The notes below the pieces were generated by a model. The model saw only the letters and a program-made list of their open reading frames with translations, was not told where the DNA came from and did not search any database. A stretch of 64,000 bases of DNA from Actinobacteria bacterium HGW-Actinobacteria-1 (GTDB lineage: Bacteria > Actinomycetota > Coriobacteriia > Anaerosomatales > Anaerosomataceae), in NCBI GenBank assembly GCA_002841355.1, contig PHFB01000011.1, positions 1-64,000 on the forward strand, written 5' to 3'. The translations under genes and the position numbers were made by a program. Each line of letters starts with the position of its first letter. Position 1 is the stretch's first letter. This document shows, piece after piece, positions 39,358 through 49,044 of this stretch.

Positions 39358-41064
39358 TCAGAACAACCCCACTACGTTGCCGTCGGAATCGATATCGATC
39401 TTCTCGCCCGCGGGCCTGCTTGGCAGGCCGGGCATGGTGACGATGTCGCCGCACAAAGCGTACAGGAACCCGGCGCCAGCCGCGAGGCGTATATCGCGAA
39501 CCGGAAGTCGCCAGCCGCTCGGGCAGCCCGTGAGCGCCGGGTCGTGCGACAGCGAGAGCGGCGTCTTGGCCATGCAGACCGGCAGCCGATCGAATCCCAT
39601 GCCCGTGAACACCTGCATCGCACGCTCCGAGGCCGGCGAGAAGTCCACCCCATCCGCGCCGTAGACCTTTGTGGCGATAGCGGTGATCTTCTCGGCGATC
39701 GGCGCGCTCGTCTCGTACGTGAGCGTGAAGTCGTGCTCGCACTCGCACGCTTCCTCGATGGCCGAGGCGAGCTCGGTGCCGCCCGCACCGCCGTCGCTGT
39801 GCAGCGTGTGACTCACTGCCGCGCACGCACCCGCATCCATCGCGACCGCGCGAATGAGCTCGTGCTCCGCCTCCGTGTCGGTGGGAAAATGGTTGATCGC
39901 AACGACGACCGGGACTCCGAAGGCACGCACGTTCGCGATCTGCTTGACCAGGTTGCACGATCCCTGGCGAAGCGCGTCCATGTCTTCGTCGCCGAGCGCG
40001 GGATCGAGCGGACGGCCGGGCTTGATGATGAACTTGCCCGAGTGCATCTTGAGCGCGCGCACCGTGCACACGAGCACCGCACAGTCAGGTTCGAGTCCCG
40101 AGGTCCTGCACTTCACGTTCGCGAACTTCTCGAAGCCCATGTCCGCACCGAAGCCGCTCTCGGTGATCACGTAGTCGGCAAGCTTCAGGCCGAGGCGGTC
40201 GGCGATGATCGAGCTATTGCCGTGGGCGATGTTCGCGAACGGCCCCGCATGCACGAGCACCGCTCCCCCTTCAAGGTTCTGCAGCAGGTTCGGCTTGACC
40301 GCGTCACGCATGAGCACCGTCATCGCACCGGCGACCTGTAGGTCCTCTGTGGTCACGGGTCGGCCGTCGCGCGTGGACGCAACGACGATGCGCCCGATGC
40401 GCGCTCGCAGGTCGTGAAGGTCCTCGGCAAGCGCCAGGATCGCCATCAGCTCGCTTGCGGCGACGATGTCGAACCCGCTCTCGCGCGGCAGACCGTTCAT
40501 GCGGCCGCCAAGGCCCACGACGATGCCGCGGAGCGCCCGGTCGGAGACATCGACCACGCGACGCCAGGTGACTGAGTGAGGGTCGATGCCGAGGGTGTTG
40601 CCGTGGTGCAAGTGGTTGTCGAGAAAAGCCGCGCACAGGTTGTGTGCGGCGGCGATGGCATGCGCGTCGCCGGTGAGATGCAGGTTGAAGTCCTCCATCG
40701 GCAGCACCTGCGAGTAGCCGCCGCCTGCCGCACCGCCTTTGATGCCGAAGACCGGACCGAGCGACGGTTGCCGGATGGTGGTGATCGCGGTGCGCCCGAG
40801 CTTCCGGAACGCCTGCCCGAGCCCGACCGTCGTGAGCGTCTTCCCCTCGCCGAGCGGAGTCGGTGTTATCGCCGAGACCACGACGTAGCGGCCGGATGGG
40901 CGGTCCGAGCGCCTGATTATCGCCGAGAGCGCGACCTTCGCCTTGGTCGATCCGAACAGCTCGACTTCGGCCGGCTCAAGTCCGATCTCGGCGGCCACAT
41001 CCGAAATCGGACGTGGCGTAGCCCGTTGTGCGATTTCGATATCTGAGAGCACGGTTCGCTCCAT
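39358..41064 (-). CDS. fhs: Formate-tetrahydrofolate ligase
   Basis: 568 residues. P-loop [19 protein letters not shown], then [32 protein letters not shown] in adjacent pieces, [13 protein letters not shown], and [16 protein letters not shown]-dependent formation of 10-formyl-THF from formate. With folD this supports purine/Met synthesis or the methyl branch of the Wood-Ljungdahl pathway; no CO dehydrogenase gene is in the window. Confidence 0.97.
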   Translation of the reverse strand: MERTVLSDIEIAQRATPRPISDVAAEIGLEPAEVELFGSTKAKVALSAIIRRSDRPSGRYVVVSAITPTPLGEGKTLTTVGLGQAFRKLGRTAITTIRQPSLGPVFGIKGGAAGGGYSQVLPMEDFNLHLTGDAHAIAAAHNLCAAFLDNHLHHGNTLGIDPHSVTWRRVVDVSDRALRGIVVGLGGRMNGLPRESGFDIVAASELMAILALAEDLHDLRARIGRIVVASTRDGRPVTTEDLQVAGAMTVLMRDAVKPNLLQNLEGGAVLVHAGPFANIAHGNSSIIADRLGLKLADYVITESGFGADMGFEKFANVKCRTSGLEPDCAVLVCTVRALKMHSGKFIIKPGRPLDPALGDEDMDALRQGSCNLVKQIANVRAFGVPVVVAINHFPTDTEAEHELIRAVAMDAGACAAVSHTLHSDGGAGGTELASAIEEACECEHDFTLTYETSAPIAEKITAIATKVYGADGVDFSPASERAMQVFTGMGFDRLPVCMAKTPLSLSHDPALTGCPSGWRLPVRDIRLAAGAGFLYALCGDIVTMPGLPSRPAGEKIDIDSDGNVVGLF

Positions 41065-41113
41065 TCGGAGACACGCGCCGGTTGGCGCCAGGGAGACTCA
41101 GCCCCGGAACAAC

Positions 41114-41692
41114 CTAGGAGACGACGTCAAGCGCCTTCACAAGGTCGAGGACTGCGCGGAACTCTGTTGTGCCGGCGACACCGACGGCCTCGTACAAGAA
41201 CGCCTCGGTGGTCGTAACGGCCACTCCGGCCTGACGAAGACGCTCGTAGGCGACCTGCGCGTCGGAGTCCCGTCGGGAGCACGTTGCATCCGCCACGACG
41301 TGCACGCGATAGCCGTCCTCTACGAGCGCAAGCGCGGTCTGCGTGATGCAGATGTGCGCCTCCATGCCGACAAGCACGACCTGCCCGCGCCACGTGAGTG
41401 CCAGCTCGTCCGAGAAACCAGCGTCCTCACGGCAGCAGAATGCCATCTTGTCGATAGGCGTGTGTTCGCCAACGGCGGCGGCAACCTCGGGGAGCGTGTC
41501 GCCCAGCCCCGCGGGATTCTGCCGCGTCACGAGAATCGGCATTCCCAGGACCTTCGCGGCCTTCGCCAGCGTGACGATCCTCGCGACGACGCCATCCCGC
41601 TCCGGCATCGCTGCCGCAAGTCGCTCCTGCACGTCGACGATCACCAGCACGGCATCCACGCGAGCGGCGAGCCACGGGCTCAGAGACGACAT
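41114..41692 (-). CDS. Isochorismatase-family cysteine hydrolase
   Basis: 192 residues. Catalytic Asp in LVIVDVQERLAAAMP, Lys in IDKMAFCC, and Cys in GMEAHICITQTALAL; the cis-peptide is before the Ala-x-x-Cys stretch. Subtype resembles YcaC-like hydrolases rather than nicotinamidase (lacks the metal-site DxHxxH). Substrate unknown. Divergent from the superoxide reductase gene. Confidence 0.85.
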   Translation of the reverse strand: MSSLSPWLAARVDAVLVIVDVQERLAAAMPERDGVVARIVTLAKAAKVLGMPILVTRQNPAGLGDTLPEVAAAVGEHTPIDKMAFCCREDAGFSDELALTWRGQVVLVGMEAHICITQTALALVEDGYRVHVVADATCSRRDSDAQVAYERLRQAGVAVTTTEAFLYEAVGVAGTTEFRAVLDLVKALDVVS

Positions 41693-41818
41693 GGTACCTC
41701 CTCATCAGGCTTCGTCATCGATTGTACCCTCGGAGAGGTCGCGCGTGGATGTATTCGGGTATGTAACATCAAGCGCACCCCGGTGCCACACACCTTCACC
41801 CATCCGAGGAGGACGAAC

Positions 41819-42166
41819 ATGCCAGAAGCCCCGATTCTCGGCCCGATCAACGCGGTCGCGGACCTTTCAGCTGCAAGCGATTTCGAGAAGAAGCACACGC
41901 CACATCTTGAGATTGCCGTTGTCGATGGAGTGACCACCGTCTCGGTTACCGTCGGCTGGGGCGTCCCGCACCCGAATCTGCCGGATCACTTCATCGGATG
42001 GATCGAGCTGTTCGCGGGAGAGGCGTCTATCGCGAGATTCGACCTCTCGCCCGTGGTCACGGCACCAAGCGTATCGGTCGTGGTCGATCTCGATCCGGGA
42101 ACAGTCGTCCGGGGGGTCGCGCACTGCAATCTCCACGGGCTGTGGGCAGCAGAGCTCACGCTGTAG
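41819..42166 (+). CDS. Superoxide reductase (neelaredoxin/desulfoferrodoxin C-domain)
   Basis: 115 residues from ATG 41819 with GAGGAGG upstream. Iron-site ligands: EKKHTPHLE near the N-terminus (Glu-Lys-His), VPHPNLPDHFIGWIEL with two His, and CNLHGLW with the Cys and last His. No N-terminal Cys4 domain, so it is the one-iron type. Reduces superoxide to peroxide without releasing oxygen, typical of anaerobes. A strong terminator follows. Confidence 0.93.
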   Translation: MPEAPILGPINAVADLSAASDFEKKHTPHLEIAVVDGVTTVSVTVGWGVPHPNLPDHFIGWIELFAGEASIARFDLSPVVTAPSVSVVVDLDPGTVVRGVAHCNLHGLWAAELTL

Positions 42167-42187
42167 CCCTTCGACGTGCACGACGAC

Positions 42188-42215
42188 AACGGGCCCCGCA
42201 TGTGCGGGGCCCGTT
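42188..42215. terminator. Strong bidirectional terminator hairpin
   Basis: AACGGGCCCCGC (42188-42199) and GCGGGGCCCGTT (42204-42215) form a perfect 12-bp stem with an ATGT loop. It lies between the convergent superoxide reductase gene and the small membrane-protein gene. Confidence 0.85.
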
Positions 42216-42244
42216 CGCGTTCTCACTACGGCATAGCCGAGGCG

Positions 42245-42352
42245 CTACTCGTCGTCCTGCCTGCGCCGCGAAGCGCGCACACCGAGGAATGTCCCGCCGG
42301 CGATGATCAGCAGCCCCAGCAGTACTCCCGGCAGCGTCTCTGCTGTGAACAT
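42245..42352 (-). CDS. 35-residue single-pass membrane peptide
   Basis: An ATG at 42352 preceded by AAGGAG with suitable spacing starts a 35-residue protein: short polar start, one helix (LPGVLLGLLIIAGGTFLGV), then RASRRRQDDE. The frame extends upstream to 42520 but without a ribosome site. A small membrane protein; function unknown. Confidence 0.55.
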   Translation of the reverse strand: MFTAETLPGVLLGLLIIAGGTFLGVRASRRRQDDE

Positions 42353-42428
42353 GCACTCTCCTTCTTCTCTGACGACCACCAGGCCGCACCACGGAGGCCC
42401 GTCCTGGCGCCCCTCATACGCGCGCTTG

Positions 42429-45400
42429 CTACCAGAGCAGCGATCCAAGATCCGCTGCCACACTCGACGACACAACGGATGTTCCACCGTAGATGTCGAT
42501 TCGCAGTATCTCACTCCCATGGAGCAGGAGCTCGGCGCGCGTGGCGCCGCTGAGATTCATCGGATCGGTCATGAGCAACACGCCGCCGCGGCGTCCTGTG
42601 GCCGCCCCGCCCACCAGCGAGTCGGGGAAGTCGAGACCCGTGGCGATACCCACGTTCGTCCACGACGCCCAGCTTCTGGCAACGGCGTCCTCCGCGATGA
42701 CGCCGGCTGTCGCATAACGATTCCCGCCCGCCAGGCGCGTCACGCTCACGCCCGGCAGCGCATCGATTGCGTCAGCGACCGATGCCGAGACGGCAGCGGT
42801 CCCACCTGCGAGCAGAACGCTCGAAGCGCCCAGGTCCTCGATCGCCGACTTCGTGTAGCCGGGCAGCGACCCGGTCCTGGTCAGTAGGACCGGTACCTTG
42901 TTCGAGTAGGCGTATGGCGAGCATGCGAGCGCATCGGCGAAGTCGTCTCCCCTGGCGACGTACATGATCGCGGGATCGCCCTCACGTGACTGGACCTGCG
43001 CCGCAACACGCGCGGCGGTATCGTAGCGATCGACACCTGCGATCCTCGAGATCGACACGCCGGGGATGGCGGCGACAGCGGTCGCAACAGGCGTGGAGAC
43101 CGCCGACGTACCTCCAACGATGATCACGCTTGAAGCGCCGAGCCTGACGATCTCATCCCTGACCGACGTGAGGAGCGAGTCGGGCCGAGTGAGCAACAGC
43201 GGAGCGTCGTAGCTTCCCGCAAGACTCGAGGCCGCGAGCGCGTCTGGGAACTGAGCGCCCGTAGCGAGAATCACGACGTCGGATGTGTCCCAGTTCTCCG
43301 TGCTTACCGCGATCGCAGTCTTGTACCGATCGGTGCCGGCAAGACGCATCACCGAGTCGATCGTGGAGAACGTCCACTCGGTGCTCAGCGTGTCACCGTC
43401 CACGGAATCGACGCCGTCGATCATCACTGTGTACTCCGTGCTCGAAGCCAACGGCTGGTCAAGCGTGAGCTCAAGCGTCGCTGTCGAATCCGTGTACGCC
43501 AACTCGGCGCCCAGCACGTCAGTCCCGTCGGTAACGTAGACGGTCGCATCGGACAAGGTGGCGGGATCGACACGCTTGGAGAACCTGATGACAATCGGAG
43601 GATCAGGCGTGTCGACCGTGTCTGCACCGGTCGGCGTCGCGTACTCGACCTCGAACGGATAGCGCAGCGACACGGGAACCTGTATCGCGGACGGTGCCTC
43701 GGTCGGGCCAAGCACGACGAGCCCTTCGAACGTGCCCTCGCGATCGGTCAGCGCGCCTGAGCGAACCTTCGTCCAGTCCACATCAAGCGTGAAGCCGCTG
43801 TCGGCGGCAATCGCACCGTCGGGCAGACCGGACAGGCTGAGATCGTTGCCCATCGGGGAGGCGATTCGCACATCGAAGTTGTCGGTACCACCAACCACGC
43901 TGTAGCCGTACACCTGGATGCTGTACGTATCGTCAGCAGGCAGATCGATGCGCACGTATTCGTCACCGGAACTCGACTCCGAGGCGCCGATCAGATTGTC
44001 GGCACCGTCGAACACGTACAGGTCGACGTCAGAGTCGGTTCCTGACGTCGTCGCCTCAAGGTACGCGGCGTGCGTTAGCGTCACGTCGTGCACCCATACG
44101 GTGCTTTGGCTGATCGGATACGTGCCCTCGAACGTCTTAGAAAGCCCGTACGCCTCGGCGGAAGCGCCACTGAGCGCGAGCGATGTCGTGAAGTCGATCG
44201 TCGCCGCACCCGAGTCAGCCGCATCGACGATGTCGAGCTGCGACGGAGCGACGGTCGCCATGCCGGCCTCACCAGTGAAGGATAGTTCGCTCACCGAGCC
44301 AGGCCAGACCACGTTGTGAATCATGATCTGGCTGAGCCCCATGCCGATCGGCGCCGCCACCCATTCCGATGTGGCACCCGTGTTGGTCTGCGGAAGCCAT
44401 ACGCCGCCCGAGATGTTCATGTTCGCCGAACCGCCTGAAGCGGCAAGCGTCCCCGGACCGAACGTCTCCGGCAGGAAGTCGGAGAACTCATCCGGCGTCG
44501 TGCTGAACAGCAGCGTGTCATTGTCGGCCTGCATGGCGGTCGGAGCTCCGACATCCGGCCAATCGGTGTGCACGAGCCACACCGCGCCCTCCGGGAGCGT
44601 TTCCTCCACGTCGGTCATGAAGAAGCGCCAATCGCCCGACTCGGCGCGCCAGTTCCAGTCCTGGTAGCCGAACATCTTGCCGTTCGGCATGAGGCTCTCC
44701 GGCGCACCGGCGACGTCACCGAATTCGAAGTTGGTTCCCGAGGCAGCCACGTTGATGTGCACCGGCACCACAGTGACGGTCGAGCCGTTGTCGACCCGGT
44801 ACTCGCCCTCGTAGATGCCGACCGGTGCGTCACTCGGTACGGAAACGCTCAACGGAACGTCCTGCGACGCTCCTGCCCCGAGCGCGAAGTCGGTGGTGCC
44901 GGCAGAGAGCCAGGGCTGGTCGGTGCGTGACCAGAACTCGATGCTGATCTGGACGACGACGGTCGGCGAAGCGGTGGCCCGACTGCTGTGCTGCAGGCCG
45001 AGGAACACACCGTCGAGCTTGCGGTCCTGCGGACGCTGCACGCGGACCTGCTGGCTGTCAGCGAAGTTGTTCGCGTAGGTGAAGCGCATGTACTCGCCGG
45101 TCTCGATCTCACCGGCGTTCACGAATCCGTTCGTGTTCGAGTCGGTCCATAGACGACCGTTCGAGTTCTGATCCTTCCAGTTGTACACGAGGAGTCGTGG
45201 CACGTTATGCGTGGAGGTGTGCGTGCTGAACGACCCGGTCGGCGCGAACTGCGCGAATGGCTCGTCGGCCTTGATCACCATAAGATCAGCGTCCGCTGCA
45301 TTCACAAGCGCGGTGATGTCACGCAGGACGTCCGGTCGATTGAAGTTGTACGAGGACTCGCTCGCGCCGGTCAGCGTTATGGTCGTCGTCTCCACGCTGT

Positions 45401-47768
45401 CCAACTGCAGCCACGAGTCGCTTATCGTGACGTTCGCCGAGACGGCCCCCGTGTTCGTGACTGTGATGTGATCGTTGTAGGTCTCCCCCGGCTGCATAAG
45501 GTTGACGTACGAAACCAGACGGTCGCCCCGGTAGTCGCCCGGGTACCACACAGCAGGAGAAACCGCGAGTCCACCGTTGCCGGCTGCCAGCGAGACCGAG
45601 CGCGATGCGTCGACCATGCCCGATCCCTGCGTGAGCGTGTCGTAGTTCAGGTCGGTGGCGCCGTTCATGAGCAGGTCACGCGCCGTGTCCCACGCCGGCC
45701 ATGACCCGTTCGCGTCCTTGTACGCCTCGAAGACCAACGCCAGGTTCCCTGTGGCCACAGGGCATGAACGACTCGTCCCGCCCCAGATCTCCCACGACCG
45801 CCATCCATCGCCGGCGCCCTGGTTAAGTGCGAGTGCACCTGAAGAGTACGCACCGTCGGCAACCACTGCCGGCCCCAGGTGTCCGGCGGCGGACGGACCG
45901 CGGTTCGACCACGGGATCACATCACCGACATTGACCTGGTCGGCGTCGAGTATCGAGTCCCAGCCACCGCACGCACCCATCTGGGTGGACGCGCCGATTC
46001 CGATGCCGGTCGCCGGTGTGGGCGGCGCGCTCGTGCCATACCCAGGAGCACCGTTGCCGGTCGAGAAGAGATACGTGACTTCGGGGTTCACCTCGGTATT
46101 GAGGAAGGTGATGTAGCGGGACCGATAGTCCCACTCGTCAGCGTCCTCATCGGACTCGCCGTAGCTGTTCGAGACACACTGGATGTCGTCCGCCGTGCCC
46201 GGGGTCTCGTCCAAGCCGAAGGCAGCGTAGTCGTACGCCACCAAAGTCGAAGTGAAGTGGTTCCAGTAGATGTCCGACATCGCGACCAAGTCGGCGTCAC
46301 GCGCCGCACCCTGGACGATTCCGGCGCCGCCGCCAACAGGAGTCTTGAAGGGCGGGTATGACCCACCGTCGACGATCGCGTCCGACGGGCCATCGATCAC
46401 TCCCTGGCCGACCACGTTCGACGCACACAGCGTGCCATGGGTGGAGTCGTAGTCGAGCGCACCCATGAAGCTCACCATGCAGCCGGACTGCGGTGCGTCC
46501 ACGGGCGCGCCAATCATGAAGTCGTAGCCCGGAGGTTGATTGGTGCCATCGGCAATCCAGTAGACCATGCCACCCGAGAGATCGGCGTAGCCATCCTGAC
46601 CGACGGTGCCAGCTTCGCTGTTCCAGAAGTCGAGATACGAGATCGGATCGGCCTTGGTGCATGGCTTGTCGTTGTTGAAGTCGTGGTCCATATCGAGGTC
46701 GACGTACACGGTGTCGTAGACACCGGCGGTGTTCTCATCGACGACGAGCACTGCCGGGTACCCCCACCACCACGCGTCGAGGTTCTCGTCCCAGAGATAG
46801 CCCATGTGATACGTGCCGGATACGCTCGTACCGGTCAACGCCCAGTCAGACGAGCCGCCGAAGGCGGGTGAGGCCTCGGTCACGGTAGCCGAGCTATCGG
46901 TGAACCATGACTGACCATCCTCTACGTACGTCGTCCCGTAGATGGCGTCGTACGCGTACAGCAGCGTGGAGAAGGGGTCGAGCGCTTCCGGCCAACCGTA
47001 GTACGGGGATGACGGGTCAGAGACGACCGCCTGCGTTCCCATGAGGTCAGGATGCGCGAAATCCACGCTGTCGTCGGCGACGGCCACGCGAACACCGGTG
47101 CCGTCATACCCCTGCGCCCAAGCACCGGCGGAATCATGTCCGGATGCGCCGACGTCCCACCAGCCGGTGGCCGCACCGTCATCGAGCCCGGGGAGCGTGA
47201 TAGCCGTAGAGCCATCGAATTGCGCCGCAAACGCGTCGAGCACGCCAGCCGATCGGGCCTCTTCAAGCCGCTCCTTGGCCTCAAGCGCGGAGGTGCGTCG
47301 GCTTGAAGCGCTCACTGTCGGCTCATCGGGAATGGGAGGCGCCTCGCGGCGACCGTTCTCGAACACCTGCGTGACCTGCTTCTCGGACGCCATCTTCACG
47401 AGATTGCCGGCCTTGGCACGGCCTGCCCAGAGGTCGTTGGCGGTGTCAGCCCTCAGTTTGATCTTGACGCCTTGCTCGAGTCCCTTCGGGGCGCTCGAAC
47501 CTTTTGCCACGAGAACGGCGACGTCCACGTACTTCGCCTTGGATGCCGAGTCTTTGGCTGCCGCGACGATGTCGCTCAACCGCGAATCCATCTTCGAGCC
47601 GGCGATGTCCATGGAACCCGACATCACCTTCGTGTTCGCCGCTTTCGGCACGGCAGCGGGTGCCGAGGGGGCACCGGTAGCTGTCGTGAACCCGCTCAAG
47701 CTCGCGACAAGCGCGACGCAGAGCAACATGCTCCACCAGCGACGGGACGGACGCGGACGACTCGACAT
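42429..47768 (-). CDS. Giant secreted subtilisin-family protease with CWB2 repeats
   Basis: 1779 residues. Signal peptide (MLLCVALVASLSGFTTATGA), prodomain-like region, then S8 catalytic domain: Asp232 in VAVADDSVDFAHPDL, His444 in DSTHGTLCAS, Asn572 in FSTGNG, Ser666 in GGTSRSCP. About 210 residues separate Asp and His (about 30 in subtilisin), with an acidic DLDMDHDFNND loop. Then beta-sandwich regions, a PPC-like segment (DSDVDLYVFDGADNLIGA), a Big_5 Ig-like domain (PPIVIRFSKRVDPATLSD) and three CWB2 repeats (RLAGTDRYKTAIA, RIAGVDRYDTAAR, RLAGGNRYATAGV) that attach to secondary wall polymers. GAAGGGGGGAAGG precedes the ATG. Confidence 0.93.
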   Translation of the reverse strand: MSSRPRPSRRWWSMLLCVALVASLSGFTTATGAPSAPAAVPKAANTKVMSGSMDIAGSKMDSRLSDIVAAAKDSASKAKYVDVAVLVAKGSSAPKGLEQGVKIKLRADTANDLWAGRAKAGNLVKMASEKQVTQVFENGRREAPPIPDEPTVSASSRRTSALEAKERLEEARSAGVLDAFAAQFDGSTAITLPGLDDGAATGWWDVGASGHDSAGAWAQGYDGTGVRVAVADDSVDFAHPDLMGTQAVVSDPSSPYYGWPEALDPFSTLLYAYDAIYGTTYVEDGQSWFTDSSATVTEASPAFGGSSDWALTGTSVSGTYHMGYLWDENLDAWWWGYPAVLVVDENTAGVYDTVYVDLDMDHDFNNDKPCTKADPISYLDFWNSEAGTVGQDGYADLSGGMVYWIADGTNQPPGYDFMIGAPVDAPQSGCMVSFMGALDYDSTHGTLCASNVVGQGVIDGPSDAIVDGGSYPPFKTPVGGGAGIVQGAARDADLVAMSDIYWNHFTSTLVAYDYAAFGLDETPGTADDIQCVSNSYGESDEDADEWDYRSRYITFLNTEVNPEVTYLFSTGNGAPGYGTSAPPTPATGIGIGASTQMGACGGWDSILDADQVNVGDVIPWSNRGPSAAGHLGPAVVADGAYSSGALALNQGAGDGWRSWEIWGGTSRSCPVATGNLALVFEAYKDANGSWPAWDTARDLLMNGATDLNYDTLTQGSGMVDASRSVSLAAGNGGLAVSPAVWYPGDYRGDRLVSYVNLMQPGETYNDHITVTNTGAVSANVTISDSWLQLDSVETTTITLTGASESSYNFNRPDVLRDITALVNAADADLMVIKADEPFAQFAPTGSFSTHTSTHNVPRLLVYNWKDQNSNGRLWTDSNTNGFVNAGEIETGEYMRFTYANNFADSQQVRVQRPQDRKLDGVFLGLQHSSRATASPTVVVQISIEFWSRTDQPWLSAGTTDFALGAGASQDVPLSVSVPSDAPVGIYEGEYRVDNGSTVTVVPVHINVAASGTNFEFGDVAGAPESLMPNGKMFGYQDWNWRAESGDWRFFMTDVEETLPEGAVWLVHTDWPDVGAPTAMQADNDTLLFSTTPDEFSDFLPETFGPGTLAASGGSANMNISGGVWLPQTNTGATSEWVAAPIGMGLSQIMIHNVVWPGSVSELSFTGEAGMATVAPSQLDIVDAADSGAATIDFTTSLALSGASAEAYGLSKTFEGTYPISQSTVWVHDVTLTHAAYLEATTSGTDSDVDLYVFDGADNLIGASESSSGDEYVRIDLPADDTYSIQVYGYSVVGGTDNFDVRIASPMGNDLSLSGLPDGAIAADSGFTLDVDWTKVRSGALTDREGTFEGLVVLGPTEAPSAIQVPVSLRYPFEVEYATPTGADTVDTPDPPIVIRFSKRVDPATLSDATVYVTDGTDVLGAELAYTDSTATLELTLDQPLASSTEYTVMIDGVDSVDGDTLSTEWTFSTIDSVMRLAGTDRYKTAIAVSTENWDTSDVVILATGAQFPDALAASSLAGSYDAPLLLTRPDSLLTSVRDEIVRLGASSVIIVGGTSAVSTPVATAVAAIPGVSISRIAGVDRYDTAARVAAQVQSREGDPAIMYVARGDDFADALACSPYAYSNKVPVLLTRTGSLPGYTKSAIEDLGASSVLLAGGTAAVSASVADAIDALPGVSVTRLAGGNRYATAGVIAEDAVARSWASWTNVGIATGLDFPDSLVGGAATGRRGGVLLMTDPMNLSGATRAELLLHGSEILRIDIYGGTSVVSSSVAADLGSLLW

Positions 47769-47931
47769 CGGACCTTCCCCCTTCAGACCTGGTCACCCGG
47801 AACGCGACCATGACATGCGCGCGACGCGGCGCTCATTACCTGAGAACCAGTATGCGCTTCGCGGGGCAGCAGGCGCGACACTCGTTTCTCGGATTCCCTG
47901 AACGGATGCACATCTCAGCCGAACGGCGACG

Positions 47932-49041
47932 CTATACCGGACCGACGGCGAGCCCCTCGGTACCAAGCACCTGGCGAAGCCGGTCGAACCGTCGTCGCTC
48001 CGCTCGGTCCACGGCAGGTTTGCCGCTCGTGGACGCGTAGAAGATCCCGTCGTACGACGCGTCGCCGTCGGCGATCTCATTCGACGACGTGATTGCTACT
48101 CGCAGTGCCGAGAGCATCGGCGACGGATCCTTGAGCAGCAGCATCCCCTCCGCATCGGCCTTCTCGTGTCCGGTTCTGTGAATCGCCCGGCCCCATATCG
48201 TGACGATCCACCCCGCGGAGACGACCGCCGCATACGTGAGCGCCACAACGATCGCGGCGAAGACGGCGATCCCGATGGCGGCAAGACACCCACCGGCTGC
48301 ATCGGAATCGCCAAGGCCATCGAACAGGCACCCGCAGCCATCGTCCATGCAGCCGGGATTCGAGCATCCGGCATCAGCGCACCCGAGTGCGGCACCCCCG
48401 GCAGCGTGCCTCGATTCACGCACCGCCTTCAGTGGTCCCATGAGCGCCGCCATCGCGGTTCCGATGAGGATGTCTCCACCTCGGATACGAGCCACGAGTG
48501 TTGCGAGCACGGCACGCTGCTGGTCGGTATCAAGCGCGTTCAGCAGACCTCGCGTGACGCCGATAACCGGCCGAGAGCGGCTGATGCCGATTGCGCAGGC
48601 GTTCACGCTGTCCGAGTCGAGCAGCATGAGGCGAGGCGGCGCCGGCAGACCTGCCGCGATGGTCATGTCGCTGAGAGCGCTCGAGAGCGAGTCAGCGTCT
48701 GTGGGCTCGAGGTCGCTTCCACCGAAGCGATTCCGGACCCAGTCCTCGGCATTGGCCAGCTGTACCGCCGAGGCAAGCGCACCTGCCGACAACAACAGCG
48801 CAAGCGCTATCAAGAAGACCTTGAGCAGCCCCGTCCAGTAGACAGCCATGTCCGCCGCCTCGGCGAACCAGAGCGCAAGCCCGATGAGCCCACCGGGAAC
48901 GCAAACGAACGCCACCGCGAGTAGGAGCGCCGAGCCAGCCACGAACAGCGCAACGAACACGGCAAGCTTCACGCGGTTCTGGTCGACGCGTACCCACAGC
49001 GGCTGCGACGTGATGGCGCGTGGCTGCTTGGCGGCGTCCAT
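47932..49041 (-). CDS. M48-like membrane protein lacking the zinc motif
   Basis: 369 residues. Two N-terminal helices, then a segment aligning to HtpX: IAAGLPAPPRLMLLDSDSVNACAIGISRSRPVIGVTRGLLNALDTDQQRAVLA. Where M48 proteases have HExxH, this reads TLVAR (in LATLVARIRGGD), so no zinc binding is expected. A Cys-rich loop (GCADAGCSNPGCMDDGCGC) precedes another helix. The C-terminal part has EKADAEGMLLLKDP, in the region of the third M48 ligand. Probably a pseudoprotease. A true HtpX is encoded at 55874-56767. Starts 3 bases after the ruvB stop region. Confidence 0.75.
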   Translation of the reverse strand: MDAAKQPRAITSQPLWVRVDQNRVKLAVFVALFVAGSALLLAVAFVCVPGGLIGLALWFAEAADMAVYWTGLLKVFLIALALLLSAGALASAVQLANAEDWVRNRFGGSDLEPTDADSLSSALSDMTIAAGLPAPPRLMLLDSDSVNACAIGISRSRPVIGVTRGLLNALDTDQQRAVLATLVARIRGGDILIGTAMAALMGPLKAVRESRHAAGGAALGCADAGCSNPGCMDDGCGCLFDGLGDSDAAGGCLAAIGIAVFAAIVVALTYAAVVSAGWIVTIWGRAIHRTGHEKADAEGMLLLKDPSPMLSALRVAITSSNEIADGDASYDGIFYASTSGKPAVDRAERRRFDRLRQVLGTEGLAVGPV

Positions 49042-49044
49042 AAC

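Noticed and set aside
41693-41818. Promoter pair in the isochorismatase/superoxide reductase divergent gap
   Set aside because: TTGTAC and TATGTA can be picked but are 29 bases apart; no convincing pair, so not listed as a feature.
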